Below the pieces are notes generated by a model. It worked only from the letters and a program-made list of their open reading frames with translations, was not told where the DNA came from and made no database searches. DNA of 64,000 nt from Sphingomonas hankookensis. GTDB lineage: Bacteria; Pseudomonadota; Alphaproteobacteria; Sphingomonadales; Sphingomonadaceae. The position numbers and the translations under genes are program-made. How positions within the stretch are numbered: the first letter of the stretch is position 1; each line of letters starts with the position of its first letter. Of this stretch, positions 26,297 to 34,493 are shown piece after piece. The DNA is taken from NCBI RefSeq assembly GCF_028551275.1, contig NZ_CP117025.1, positions 987,501 through 1,051,500 of the forward strand. The letters run 5' to 3'.

Positions 26297-27657
26297 CCGA
26301 AGACGGCGACGAGGGCGACAAGACGGTCTTCCGACCGTCGCCATTGCAGGGGCTGCGACAGAATGCGGCGTCGGGCGCGGGCTATGGCGCGCCGCCGCCT
26401 TTGTCGCGGACCGGCCATGCACCGGGCAGCGCCCCGCTCGCGCCATCGCGGCTGGCCGATGACGACGTGCCGCTGCCCGCGACACCGCCAAAGGTCCGCA
26501 ACATCATGCTGGCCGAGGCCGAGCCGGTACTCGCGCTGCTGGCGGCGGTGCGCGCCGGGCGGGTGCGGATGCCGATGCCCGAATTCCACCGCGAATGCGC
26601 CAAGGCGATTGCGACGTTCGAGCGCGCTATCGCGCCGCACTATCCGGAGGAAAAGCGCCAGCGCGCCAAGTATGCGGTCTGCGCCACCGCCGACGACATC
26701 GCGCAGAACCTGCCCGGCATCGGCACCGATGGCGCCGAATGGGCGCGGCGGTCGATGGTCGTGCAATTCTTCCATGAGAATATCGGCGGCGACCGGTTCT
26801 GGCAGCTGGTCGACGACATGCTGCGCACGCCGAACGACAATCTCGACCTGATCGAGCTGTTCCATGCGTGCCTTGCGGCCGGGTTCGAGGGACGGTTCCG
26901 CGTCATGCCCGACGGGCGGCGGCGGTTGCAGGAGATCATGACGCGGCTGTACGGCGCGCTGCCGCATGTCCGCGCGCTGTCGCAGGTCGAACTGGTCCCG
27001 AACTGGCGCGGGGAAAAGGCCCCGCCCGCGCGGATCGGGATGAATATCCTGGCACTGGCGGCGGCGGGCGCGCTGGCGCTGCTGGTGCTGGCCTATGCCG
27101 TGTTGCGGCTGATGCTGGCGTCGAGCGGCGACTTGCCGACCGATCGGCTGGCCGCGCTCAACCCCGACAGCCGACTGACCCTGTCGCGTCCGGCCGAGGC
27201 GATGGCGGCGGCGCGCAGCGAACAGGCATCGCGCCTCGCCAAATTCCTCGAACCCGAAATCCGCGAAGGGCTGGTGACGGTCGAGGAGGATGCGCAGACG
27301 GTGCGGGTGCGCACCACCGTCGGGCAGCTGTTCGAATCCGGATCGGACGAACTGGAGGCCGGCCGCGAGACGCTGTTCCATCGCATCGGTCGCGCGATCG
27401 AGGGAGAGCGGGGGTCGGTGCTGATCGAGGGCCATGCTGATAACGACCGCGTCGCGACGGTCCGCTTCCCCGACAATATGGCGCTGTCGGAGGCGCGGGC
27501 GGAGACGGTAGGGCGGCTGATCCGCGACGACCTGTCCGATCCGTCGCGCGTGACGACCAAGGGGCTGGGGGAAAGCGTGCCGATCGCGTCCAACGATACG
27601 CCGGAGGGCAAGTCGCAGAACCGCCGGGTCGAGATCATCGTGCCGAGGCGTTCATGA
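26293..27657 (+). CDS. tssL: TssL T6SS membrane protein with C-terminal OmpA-like domain
   Basis: A 454-aa inner-membrane component (DotU/ImpK type). The cytoplasmic region has family motifs KYAVCATADDIAQN and FFHENIGGDRFWQLVDDML. One transmembrane helix lies at ~252-277, and a periplasmic OmpA/peptidoglycan-binding domain covers ~330-454 (IEGHADNDRV, LSEARAETVGRLI, NRRVEIIV). The GTG at 26293 is chosen because it overlaps the tssK stop (GTGA) with GGAG upstream; ATG at 26269 would add eight residues. The N-terminus contains DKTVFRPSP, matching motifs in PpkA (see ppkA). The wall-binding domain is an evolved-TssL feature. Confidence 0.93.
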   Translation: MTEDGDEGDKTVFRPSPLQGLRQNAASGAGYGAPPPLSRTGHAPGSAPLAPSRLADDDVPLPATPPKVRNIMLAEAEPVLALLAAVRAGRVRMPMPEFHRECAKAIATFERAIAPHYPEEKRQRAKYAVCATADDIAQNLPGIGTDGAEWARRSMVVQFFHENIGGDRFWQLVDDMLRTPNDNLDLIELFHACLAAGFEGRFRVMPDGRRRLQEIMTRLYGALPHVRALSQVELVPNWRGEKAPPARIGMNILALAAAGALALLVLAYAVLRLMLASSGDLPTDRLAALNPDSRLTLSRPAEAMAAARSEQASRLAKFLEPEIREGLVTVEEDAQTVRVRTTVGQLFESGSDELEAGRETLFHRIGRAIEGERGSVLIEGHADNDRVATVRFPDNMALSEARAETVGRLIRDDLSDPSRVTTKGLGESVPIASNDTPEGKSQNRRVEIIVPRRS

Positions 27658-30600
27658 TGCGGCGGTTCTTCACCAACTGGTATGCGGTGACGCTGCTATC
27701 GGCGCTGGTGCTGGCGCTGATCATTGTCTTCGCACTGCCGCTGTTCTTCGCCTTCTTCCGGCCGTGGAGCGTCCGGATCGCGTTCGTCATCGGCATCGCG
27801 CTGCTCTGGGGCGCATGGTGGGGTTGGCGGCGGTGGCGCGCGAAGAAGCGGTCCGACGCGATCGCCAAGGAACTGGCCGGACCGGACGCGGCCGAGGAAG
27901 AGGGCAAGGCGCTGGGCAGCCGGATGGGCGATGCGCTGGCCAAGCTGCGCAACGCGTCGGGCAATCGCCGCGACTATCTCTACAGCCGCCCCTGGTATGT
28001 CATCATCGGCCCGCCGGGTGCGGGCAAGACGACGGCATTGCTCCATTCGGGCCTGCGCTTCCCGTTCGTCGAACAGGCGGCGAAGGGCGTTGGCGGCACC
28101 CGCAACCTCGATTTCTGGTTCGCCGACGAAGCGGTGCTGGTCGACACCGCCGGCCGCTATACGACGCAGGATTCGGACGCGACCGTCGATGCGGCGGGGT
28201 GGAGCGCGTTCCTGAACCTGCTCAAGCGCCATCGTCCGGCACAACCGATCAACGGCATCATCGTCGCGATCGGCGTCGATACGCTGGTCGGCAGCGACTG
28301 CGCCGCGATCGACGCGCATGCGAGTGCCGTGCGGCGGCGGCTGGTCGAGCTGCGCCGCACGCTGGAAACGGCGGTCCCGGTCTATCTGATCGTGACCAAG
28401 GCCGATCTGCTCGCCGGGTTCGGCACCTATTTCGACGATCTGGATGTCGAGGGTCGACGCGCGGTGTTCGGTGCGACGCTTCCCTACGCCGATGGTCGCC
28501 CGAGCGCCGAGGCGCTGGCGCAGGCATTCGACATATCGGCACAGGCGATCGCCGACCGGCAGGCGCGGCGATTGTTCGAGGAAGTCGACCAGCGCCGCCG
28601 CGGCATGATGCTGGGCTTCCCGGCGCAGTTGCGTAGTCTGCGCGCGCGGTTGATGCGCTTTGCCGAGGGCGCGTTCGTCGCTGGGGACGATGCCCCGGCG
28701 CAGTTGCGCGGTTTCTATTTGACCAGTGGCGTGCAGGAAGGGGCGCCGCTCGACCGTATCCTCGCCGCGATGGGCGATGTGTACGAAACGCCTGCCGGGG
28801 GGATGGAGACGCGCAGCCGCGCCTATTTCCTCAACCGGCTGTTGACCGAGGTGATGTTCCCCGAAGCCGGGTTGGGGGCGACCGACCTGCGCGCGCGCAC
28901 CCGGCACCGCGCGCGGCTGATCGCGGCGTTGGCGGCGATCGGGATCGTCACCGCGCTGGTGCTGACCGCATGGGGCATCAGCTATGCCCGCAACCGGGCG
29001 TTTCAGAACGAATTGGCGGCACGCGCGCAGCTGGCCGAGAACCAACTGCGCGAGGCAGGGGTCGATCTGGTGCAGGTGCGCGAGGATGATGCCGATCTGC
29101 GCGCGGCGCTGCCCGCGCTCGACACGCTGCGCAACCTGCCGCGCGGCTATGCCGAACGGCGTGCGGGCGGACCGCCGCTGATGATGACCTTCGGGCTGTA
29201 CCAGTCGAGTCTGAGCCAACAGGCCGAGGAAAGCTATCGCGTGGCGCTGCGCCGGATCCTGCTGCCGCGCCTGTTGCTGCGGCTGGAGGCGGTGATGCGT
29301 GCCGATGGGCGCGATCCGATGCGGCTGTACGAACCGCTCAAAGTCTATCTGATGCTGGGCCAGCAGGGGCCGATGGATGCGAAGGCGGTCAAGGCATGGG
29401 TCACCGCCGACTGGGCGGGCGAACTCTATCCCGGGGCCGACAGCCAGGCCGAGCGCACCGCGCTGACCAAGCATCTCGACGCGCTGCTGGAGGATCGCGA
29501 CATTGCGTCGGTGTGGCCCAACCGTCGCCCGCCGCTCGACGCCGGGCTGGTCGCGTCCGCCCGCGCGGCGGTACAGACGCTGAGCCTTGCCGACCGCGCC
29601 TATGCGGTGATGCGGCAGAAGGCGGCATCGGCGGGTCCGGCGTGGGAGGCGGCGAACATATTGTCGCAGGGCGATGTGCTGGCCTTTGCCAATCCGGACG
29701 CGGTCGCGGCCTATCGCATCCCCTATTTCTTCACGCGCGCGGGTTATGAGAAGGCGTATCTGCCGGGATTGGCGACGGTGCAGCAGGATCTGAAGCGCGA
29801 CCTGTGGGTGCTGGGCGGTGCCGGGGAAGCCGGGGTCGGCGAGGAATTGTCGAACGTCCGGCCGGGCGTCGCCGGCCTCTATGCCAAGGACTATATCGCG
29901 GCGTGGGACGGCATCATCGCCGCAATGAAGCCCGGCGCCTATTTCCGCGATCCCGCCGCGTTCGGGGCGCTGACCAAGAGTCCGTCGCCGCTGAAGCGCG
30001 TGCTGCTCGAACTGCGCAAGAACACGATCTTTACCGGCGGGGTGCAGGCCGGGCTGGCGCGGGCCGGGCGCTATGGCATGAATCGCTCGCGGCTGGGCCG
30101 GGTCGCCAACGAGATCGGCCGCGATCGCGCCAGCGGGATCGATGCGGGCGACGAGATCACCGCCTATTTCGCCACCCTCCACGAATATGTCGGCGACGGG
30201 CGCGGTTCGGCCCCGGTCGACGAGTTCATCGGCGGGATCAAGGCGGCGGGACAGGCAGTGATCGCGGCGCAGTCGGTCGGCGGCGGCGGCGGATCGGATG
30301 CGACTCAGGCGGCGATGGCCACCGCACTCGCCACGGTCAAGGCATCGGCGGCGCAGGCTCCGCCGCAGTTGCAATCCTTCGTCAATGCGGCGGCAGGTGG
30401 CGGGGCGGCGGCGCAGATCGGCGCGGCGAGCGGCGCGGTGACCGATGCCTATGCCCAGAGCGTCCTTCCAGCCTGTCAGGGGGTTGCCCAGGAGCACTAC
30501 CCTTTCTTCGCAAATGCCCCGGACGCGCCGATGGCTGAAACGCTGCGCGTGTTCGGGATGGGCGGGGTGATCGATTCCTTCGTGCAGCAGCGGCTGGCGA

Positions 30601-31151
30601 AGATGATCGACACCGGCGGGCCGGTGTGGCGCTGGCGTGAGGGTGATCCGGTGGCGGCGGCGCTCAACCCCGCGACGCCGGAAGCCTTTGCGCGAAGTGC
30701 CGAGCTGCGCGACCTGCTGGCCGGCGGGCTGCCGATCAAGGTCGCGGTGGCGCGGTTCGGGCAGGGGGTCGGCACGGTCGAACTGTCGAGCGGCGGCACC
30801 CGCTATCGCTTTACGCCTACAGCCAACCAGCCACGTCCGCTGCTGTGGTCGGCCAATGGTGGCCTGCCCGAGGCGTCGCTGATCCTCTACGGCCCCGCGA
30901 CGCCGGGTGCCGCGCCGGCTGGGGGCGATGCGCCGCCGGGACCGGAGATCGCGCGGATCGAGGCGGAAGGGCCGTGGGCGCTGTTCCGGTTGATGGACCG
31001 TGCCGAGAAGCGCAATGCCGGCGAGCAGCGGATCGAGGCCGGGTTCGGCGACGGCGCGGCGCGCAGCACGCTGGCCATCGCGCTGCCGACGAAGCGTAAC
31101 CCGTTCAGCCGCGCCGGGCTGTGGTCGTTCCGTTGCCCGAGGGCGCTATGA
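27654..31151 (+). CDS. tssM: TssM T6SS inner-membrane protein (IcmF/VasK)
   Basis: A 1165-aa IcmF-family protein of typical length. Two N-terminal transmembrane helices lie at residues ~9-34 and 40-58. A cytoplasmic NTPase-like domain has an intact Walker A GPPGAGKTT near residue 120 and LVDTAGRYTTQD. A third helix at ~421-440 is followed by a large periplasmic region with the IcmF blocks YLMLGQQGPMD, DYIAAWDGIIAAM and FVNAAAGG. TssM spans the envelope and drives assembly of the membrane complex with TssL. It overlaps tssL and tagF by ATGA. The intact Walker A means ATP binding is possible; some homologues have lost it. Confidence 0.95.
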   Translation: MMRRFFTNWYAVTLLSALVLALIIVFALPLFFAFFRPWSVRIAFVIGIALLWGAWWGWRRWRAKKRSDAIAKELAGPDAAEEEGKALGSRMGDALAKLRNASGNRRDYLYSRPWYVIIGPPGAGKTTALLHSGLRFPFVEQAAKGVGGTRNLDFWFADEAVLVDTAGRYTTQDSDATVDAAGWSAFLNLLKRHRPAQPINGIIVAIGVDTLVGSDCAAIDAHASAVRRRLVELRRTLETAVPVYLIVTKADLLAGFGTYFDDLDVEGRRAVFGATLPYADGRPSAEALAQAFDISAQAIADRQARRLFEEVDQRRRGMMLGFPAQLRSLRARLMRFAEGAFVAGDDAPAQLRGFYLTSGVQEGAPLDRILAAMGDVYETPAGGMETRSRAYFLNRLLTEVMFPEAGLGATDLRARTRHRARLIAALAAIGIVTALVLTAWGISYARNRAFQNELAARAQLAENQLREAGVDLVQVREDDADLRAALPALDTLRNLPRGYAERRAGGPPLMMTFGLYQSSLSQQAEESYRVALRRILLPRLLLRLEAVMRADGRDPMRLYEPLKVYLMLGQQGPMDAKAVKAWVTADWAGELYPGADSQAERTALTKHLDALLEDRDIASVWPNRRPPLDAGLVASARAAVQTLSLADRAYAVMRQKAASAGPAWEAANILSQGDVLAFANPDAVAAYRIPYFFTRAGYEKAYLPGLATVQQDLKRDLWVLGGAGEAGVGEELSNVRPGVAGLYAKDYIAAWDGIIAAMKPGAYFRDPAAFGALTKSPSPLKRVLLELRKNTIFTGGVQAGLARAGRYGMNRSRLGRVANEIGRDRASGIDAGDEITAYFATLHEYVGDGRGSAPVDEFIGGIKAAGQAVIAAQSVGGGGGSDATQAAMATALATVKASAAQAPPQLQSFVNAAAGGGAAAQIGAASGAVTDAYAQSVLPACQGVAQEHYPFFANAPDAPMAETLRVFGMGGVIDSFVQQRLAKMIDTGGPVWRWREGDPVAAALNPATPEAFARSAELRDLLAGGLPIKVAVARFGQGVGTVELSSGGTRYRFTPTANQPRPLLWSANGGLPEASLILYGPATPGAAPAGGDAPPGPEIARIEAEGPWALFRLMDRAEKRNAGEQRIEAGFGDGAARSTLAIALPTKRNPFSRAGLWSFRCPRAL

Positions 31152-31588
31152 TGGCATGGGTTTTCGGCAAGCTGCCCGCGCATGGCGATTTCGTGGCGCG
31201 CGGCATGGATGCGGCGACCCGCGGGATGCTGGACGACTGGCTGGCGGCGGCGATGGAGGCGGCGCGGGTGCGGTATCCGGATTTTGCGGACCGGTTTGAC
31301 GCGGCGCAGCCGTGGCGTGCGGAGGGTAATGGCGTAGCCGGGGCGATCGCCGCGTCCCAGGATGCGGTGGGTCGGCGCTTTCCATTGCTGCTGCTGACCG
31401 ATGGCGACCGCCATGATCCGGCGGCGTGCGAGGAACTGCTCTACGCCGCGATCACCGAAGGCTGGGACGTGGACCGGCTGGCGGCGGTGGGGGCACCCCC
31501 TCGCCGCCCGGTGGCACGCTGGATCGGCGAGGACCGTTCGCTGAATGGTGCTCGCCCGGTCGACCTGATCGGCGAGATGCTGGCATGA
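31148..31588 (+). CDS. tagF: TagF T6SS regulatory protein
   Basis: A 146-aa protein of the TagF/DUF2094 family, recognised by the N-terminal AWVFGKLPAHGDFVARG and SQDAVGRRFPLLLL. In other bacteria TagF represses T6SS assembly post-translationally, in some cases through Fha. Some alphaproteobacteria carry a TagF-PppA fusion; here tagF and pppA are separate but overlap by 4 bp (ATGA). The start ATG at 31148 overlaps the tssM stop, and an adjacent ATG at 31151 is equally possible. Confidence 0.88.
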   Translation: MMAWVFGKLPAHGDFVARGMDAATRGMLDDWLAAAMEAARVRYPDFADRFDAAQPWRAEGNGVAGAIAASQDAVGRRFPLLLLTDGDRHDPAACEELLYAAITEGWDVDRLAAVGAPPRRPVARWIGEDRSLNGARPVDLIGEMLA

Positions 31589-32340
31589 GCGGCGCGGTCC
31601 GTGCGCGCGGGGTCGCCGCGACCCATCCGGGGCTGAAGCGCCGCATCAACGAGGACCGCTTCTGCGCCCGCCCCGATCTGGGGCTGTGGGCGGTGGCCGA
31701 TGGCATGGGCGGCCATGCCCATGGCGACTGGGCCTCGAACGCGGTGGTCCAGGCTTTGGAAGGGGTGGCGCTGCCCGCCGATTTCCACGACGCCACGCGC
31801 ACGGTTGCCGATGCGGTGCACAGCGCCAACCGCCGTATCTGGGCCGAGGCGCAGCGGCGGACGCAGCAAATGGGGTCGACCGTCGTCGCGCTGCTGGTGC
31901 AGCAGGGCTGTTTCTCGGCGATCTGGGTCGGCGACAGCCGCGCCTATGTCCTGCGCGACGGTGTGCTGCACCCGCTGACCCGCGATCACAGCCAAGTGCA
32001 GGAAATGGTCGATCGCGGGCTGATCTCGCCCGAACAGGCGCGCGACCATCCGCGCGGCCATGTGCTCGCGCGCGCCGTCGGCGTGGGCGCGCGGCTGGAG
32101 GTCGATGTCGTGACCGACGATGCGCTGCCGGGCGACCTGTTCCTGCTGTGCAGCGACGGGCTGACTGCGACCACCGACGAGGCGACGATTGCCGCCGTGA
32201 TGGCGATGCCCGACCGGCAGGCCGCGCTCGACCGGTTGATCGAAGGTGCGTTGGCAGGCGGGGCGCCGGACAATGTGACGATCGTGCTGGTCGCGGTCGA
32301 GGAAGCGACGACGCTGTCGCTCGGGCGAGGCGTCGCATGA
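31585..32340 (+). CDS. pppA: PppA, PP2C-type protein phosphatase of the T6SS
   Basis: A 251-aa PPM/PP2C Ser/Thr phosphatase. Metal-binding motifs are intact: NEDRFCARP near residue 24, VADGMGGHAHGD near 37, GDSRAYVLR, LLCSDGLT and GGAPDNVTIVLV at the C-terminus. It should reverse PpkA phosphorylation in the threonine-phosphorylation pathway that gates T6SS firing. It overlaps tagF and ppkA by ATGA on both sides, which fits tight stoichiometric control of phosphatase and kinase. Confidence 0.92.
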   Translation: MSGAVRARGVAATHPGLKRRINEDRFCARPDLGLWAVADGMGGHAHGDWASNAVVQALEGVALPADFHDATRTVADAVHSANRRIWAEAQRRTQQMGSTVVALLVQQGCFSAIWVGDSRAYVLRDGVLHPLTRDHSQVQEMVDRGLISPEQARDHPRGHVLARAVGVGARLEVDVVTDDALPGDLFLLCSDGLTATTDEATIAAVMAMPDRQAALDRLIEGALAGGAPDNVTIVLVAVEEATTLSLGRGVA

Positions 32341-34142
32341 TCGGCGAGGATGACCACGACCGCACCGTGTTTCAGCCGGGCGACGGCGATGGCGATCGCA
32401 CCGTGTTCGAACCCGTAGGCGGCACGGTGTCGCAGCGCAGCGCCCATATCCAGCCCGGCGACGTCCTGAACCACATGTTCGTCGTGCGCCGTTTCCTGGC
32501 ACGTGGCGGCATGGGCGAGGTGTTCGAGGGCGCGAACCTTGCCACCGACGAACGCGTCGCGATCAAGGTGATGCTGCCCGCGCTGGCCGCCGATCCGAAC
32601 GTCATCACCCTGTTCAAGCGCGAGGCGCAGACGCTCACCCGGCTGCATCACGAGGCGGTGGTGCAGTACCGCGTACTGGCGATGGAGCCGGAACTGGGCG
32701 TCCTCTACATCGTCACCGAATATATCGACGGGACCAGCCTGTCGGACATGCTCGCGACGCTGAACCCCGATCCGGCGGCGCTGGGCGCGCTGTTGCGGCG
32801 GCTGGCATCCGGCCTTGCGGCGGCGCATCGGCTGGGGGCGATCCACCGTGACGTGGCACCCGATAATGTGCTGCTGGGCGGCGGCGACCTGAAGCGGGCA
32901 AAGCTGATCGATTTCGGCATCGCCAAGGACCTCGACCCCGGTACGGCGACGATCGTCGGCGACGGGTTCGCCGGCAAGCTGGGCTATGTCGCGCCCGAGC
33001 AACTGGGCGATTTCGACCGGGCGCTGGGGCCGTGGACCGATGTCTATAGTCTCGGGCTGCTGATCCTCGCGGTCGCGCGCGGCGCGGATCTGGGGCTGGG
33101 TGGCACGCTGGTCGATGCGGTCGACAAGCGACGCGCGGGGCTGGACCTGTCCGCCGTCCCGCTGCCCTTGCGCGGCGTCGTCGAGCGGATGGTGCGACCC
33201 GACCCGGCGCAGCGGCTGCGCGATATGGATGCGGTGCTGGCGGCACTCGACGCGGCGGAAGTGCCGGGGGCCGCGCCGAGCGGTCTGCCGCGGCGCTGGC
33301 TGTGGCTGGCGGGGGCGGCGCTGCTCGCCATCGTCGTAGCGGTCGCGCTGTTCCTGTCGGGGCGGGGGGGCGACGATCCTGCCGAGGGCGGCACGCCGGT
33401 CATGGTGCCGGGCGACCCGGTGCAGAACGCGCGCTCCGCGATCGATTCCGCGCTGCCGTCGGTCGGCTGTACGTGGCTGAGCATTACCGACATCGCGGCG
33501 GCGGGCGGTGGGGTCGATGTCGCGTTGACGGGCGTGGCGGGCGACCCGGCACAGGCGCAGCGCGAGATTGCCGAGACGCTGCGCGATCGGGGCATCGCCG
33601 CGCGCAAGATGGATTTCGCCGACGTCGCCGTCATCACCCCGGCGGGATGCGCCGCACTGGACGCCTATCGTCAGATCCGCGCGAACGGTCGCAACCGGCT
33701 GAGCGTGCCGCAGCGCCGGTTCGAGATGCGGGCGCAGGACGACGGGTCGGCCTATGCCGGGCGGCAGGCGGCGAGCGCGATCGTCGGGATCGATATCGGC
33801 GATCCGACGCTCGACTTCGCGCTGCTCGGGATCGAACCGTCGGGGCGGATCGCGATGCTGATCGAGAATCGCCGTGCCTTTGCGGAGGCGCTGCGGGCGT
33901 CGCGCAACGAGGTGCCGATCAAGGACCTGGGCAACGATCGCTACCGGTTGCAGATCGACCTGGATCATGCCGGATGGTCGGGGCTGCTGCTGGTCACCGG
34001 CAAGGGGCCGTTCGAACCGGCGGTGCTCGCCCCGCCGCTCGGCAGCCGCGGTAGCGACTGGCGCGACAAGGTGGCGACGCTGGCGGGCGAGCGCGGCTGG
34101 CGCACCGAGATGATCTGGTTCGAATCGGTCGCGTCGCGCTGA
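32337..34142 (+). CDS. ppkA: PpkA, T6SS transmembrane Ser/Thr protein kinase
   Basis: A 601-aa protein. Residues 1-45 are a flexible N-terminus with two copies of DRTVF(Q/E)P. The kinase domain covers ~48-305, with Gly loop RGGMGEVFEG, Lys77 in VAIKVML, catalytic loop HRDVAPDN with Asp172, DFG at 192-194 and a GYVAPEQL activation segment. A transmembrane helix lies at ~318-341, then a ~260-residue periplasmic domain of no recognised family. The catalytic loop has Ala where most Hanks kinases have Lys (HRDxKxxN). The gene ends the T6SS run, 45 bp before the tRNA-Phe 3' end. A 6-bp stem around the stop codon (GCTGAG...CTCAGC) lacks a T-tract. Confidence 0.9.
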   Translation: MIGEDDHDRTVFQPGDGDGDRTVFEPVGGTVSQRSAHIQPGDVLNHMFVVRRFLARGGMGEVFEGANLATDERVAIKVMLPALAADPNVITLFKREAQTLTRLHHEAVVQYRVLAMEPELGVLYIVTEYIDGTSLSDMLATLNPDPAALGALLRRLASGLAAAHRLGAIHRDVAPDNVLLGGGDLKRAKLIDFGIAKDLDPGTATIVGDGFAGKLGYVAPEQLGDFDRALGPWTDVYSLGLLILAVARGADLGLGGTLVDAVDKRRAGLDLSAVPLPLRGVVERMVRPDPAQRLRDMDAVLAALDAAEVPGAAPSGLPRRWLWLAGAALLAIVVAVALFLSGRGGDDPAEGGTPVMVPGDPVQNARSAIDSALPSVGCTWLSITDIAAAGGGVDVALTGVAGDPAQAQREIAETLRDRGIAARKMDFADVAVITPAGCAALDAYRQIRANGRNRLSVPQRRFEMRAQDDGSAYAGRQAASAIVGIDIGDPTLDFALLGIEPSGRIAMLIENRRAFAEALRASRNEVPIKDLGNDRYRLQIDLDHAGWSGLLLVTGKGPFEPAVLAPPLGSRGSDWRDKVATLAGERGWRTEMIWFESVASR

Positions 34143-34187
34143 GACTGTCGCTCAGCCGGATGGGTCGCTTCATCGATGGGGAAGTGA

Positions 34188-34263
34188 TGGTGCCCAGGGA
34201 CGGGATCGAACCGCCGACACTGCGATTTTCAGTCGCATGCTCTACCAACTGAGCTACCTGGGC
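34188..34263 (-). tRNA. tRNA-Phe (GAA)
   Basis: Read on the minus strand from 34263, the sequence folds as a standard tRNA: acceptor GCCCAGG pairs with CCTGGGC, D-arm GCTCAGTTGGTAGAGC, anticodon stem and loop GCGACTGAAAATCGC with anticodon GAA, T-arm GGCGGTTCGATCCCGTC, and an encoded CCA at 34188-34190. It lies downstream of yacG on the same strand, and its 3' end faces the T6SS locus. Confidence 0.97.
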
Positions 34264-34292
34264 ACGCCCGGATGTCCGGGAGAGCGCGCCTG

Positions 34293-34493
34293 TTAGCGTT
34301 GCGAATCGTCGCTGTCCAGCCCGGTTTCACCTTTTTCGTCGGACGAGGCGGCCGGACCGGGAATCCGATATCCCTCCCCCATCCAGTTCAACATGTCGCG
34401 GTCGCGACAGCCGCGGCTGCAAAAGGGACGATAGGCAGCGTCCGTCGGTGCGGAACACAGCGGGCAGTTGTTACGGGAAGCGGGCCTGGACAT
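34293..34493 (-). CDS. yacG: YacG, DNA gyrase inhibitor / small zinc-binding protein
   Basis: A 66-aa protein with the YacG zinc ribbon: CPLC near residue 10 and CSRGC near residue 25, followed by RDRDMLNWMGEGYRIPG. YacG binds GyrB and blocks its DNA binding in E. coli. The start ATG lies within the end of the upstream RNase gene (23-bp overlap). The infA-maf-RNase-yacG order is common in Sphingomonadales. The acidic C-terminal tail (SSDEKGETGLDSDD) is typical. Confidence 0.88.
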   Translation of the reverse strand: MSRPASRNNCPLCSAPTDAAYRPFCSRGCRDRDMLNWMGEGYRIPGPAASSDEKGETGLDSDDSQR

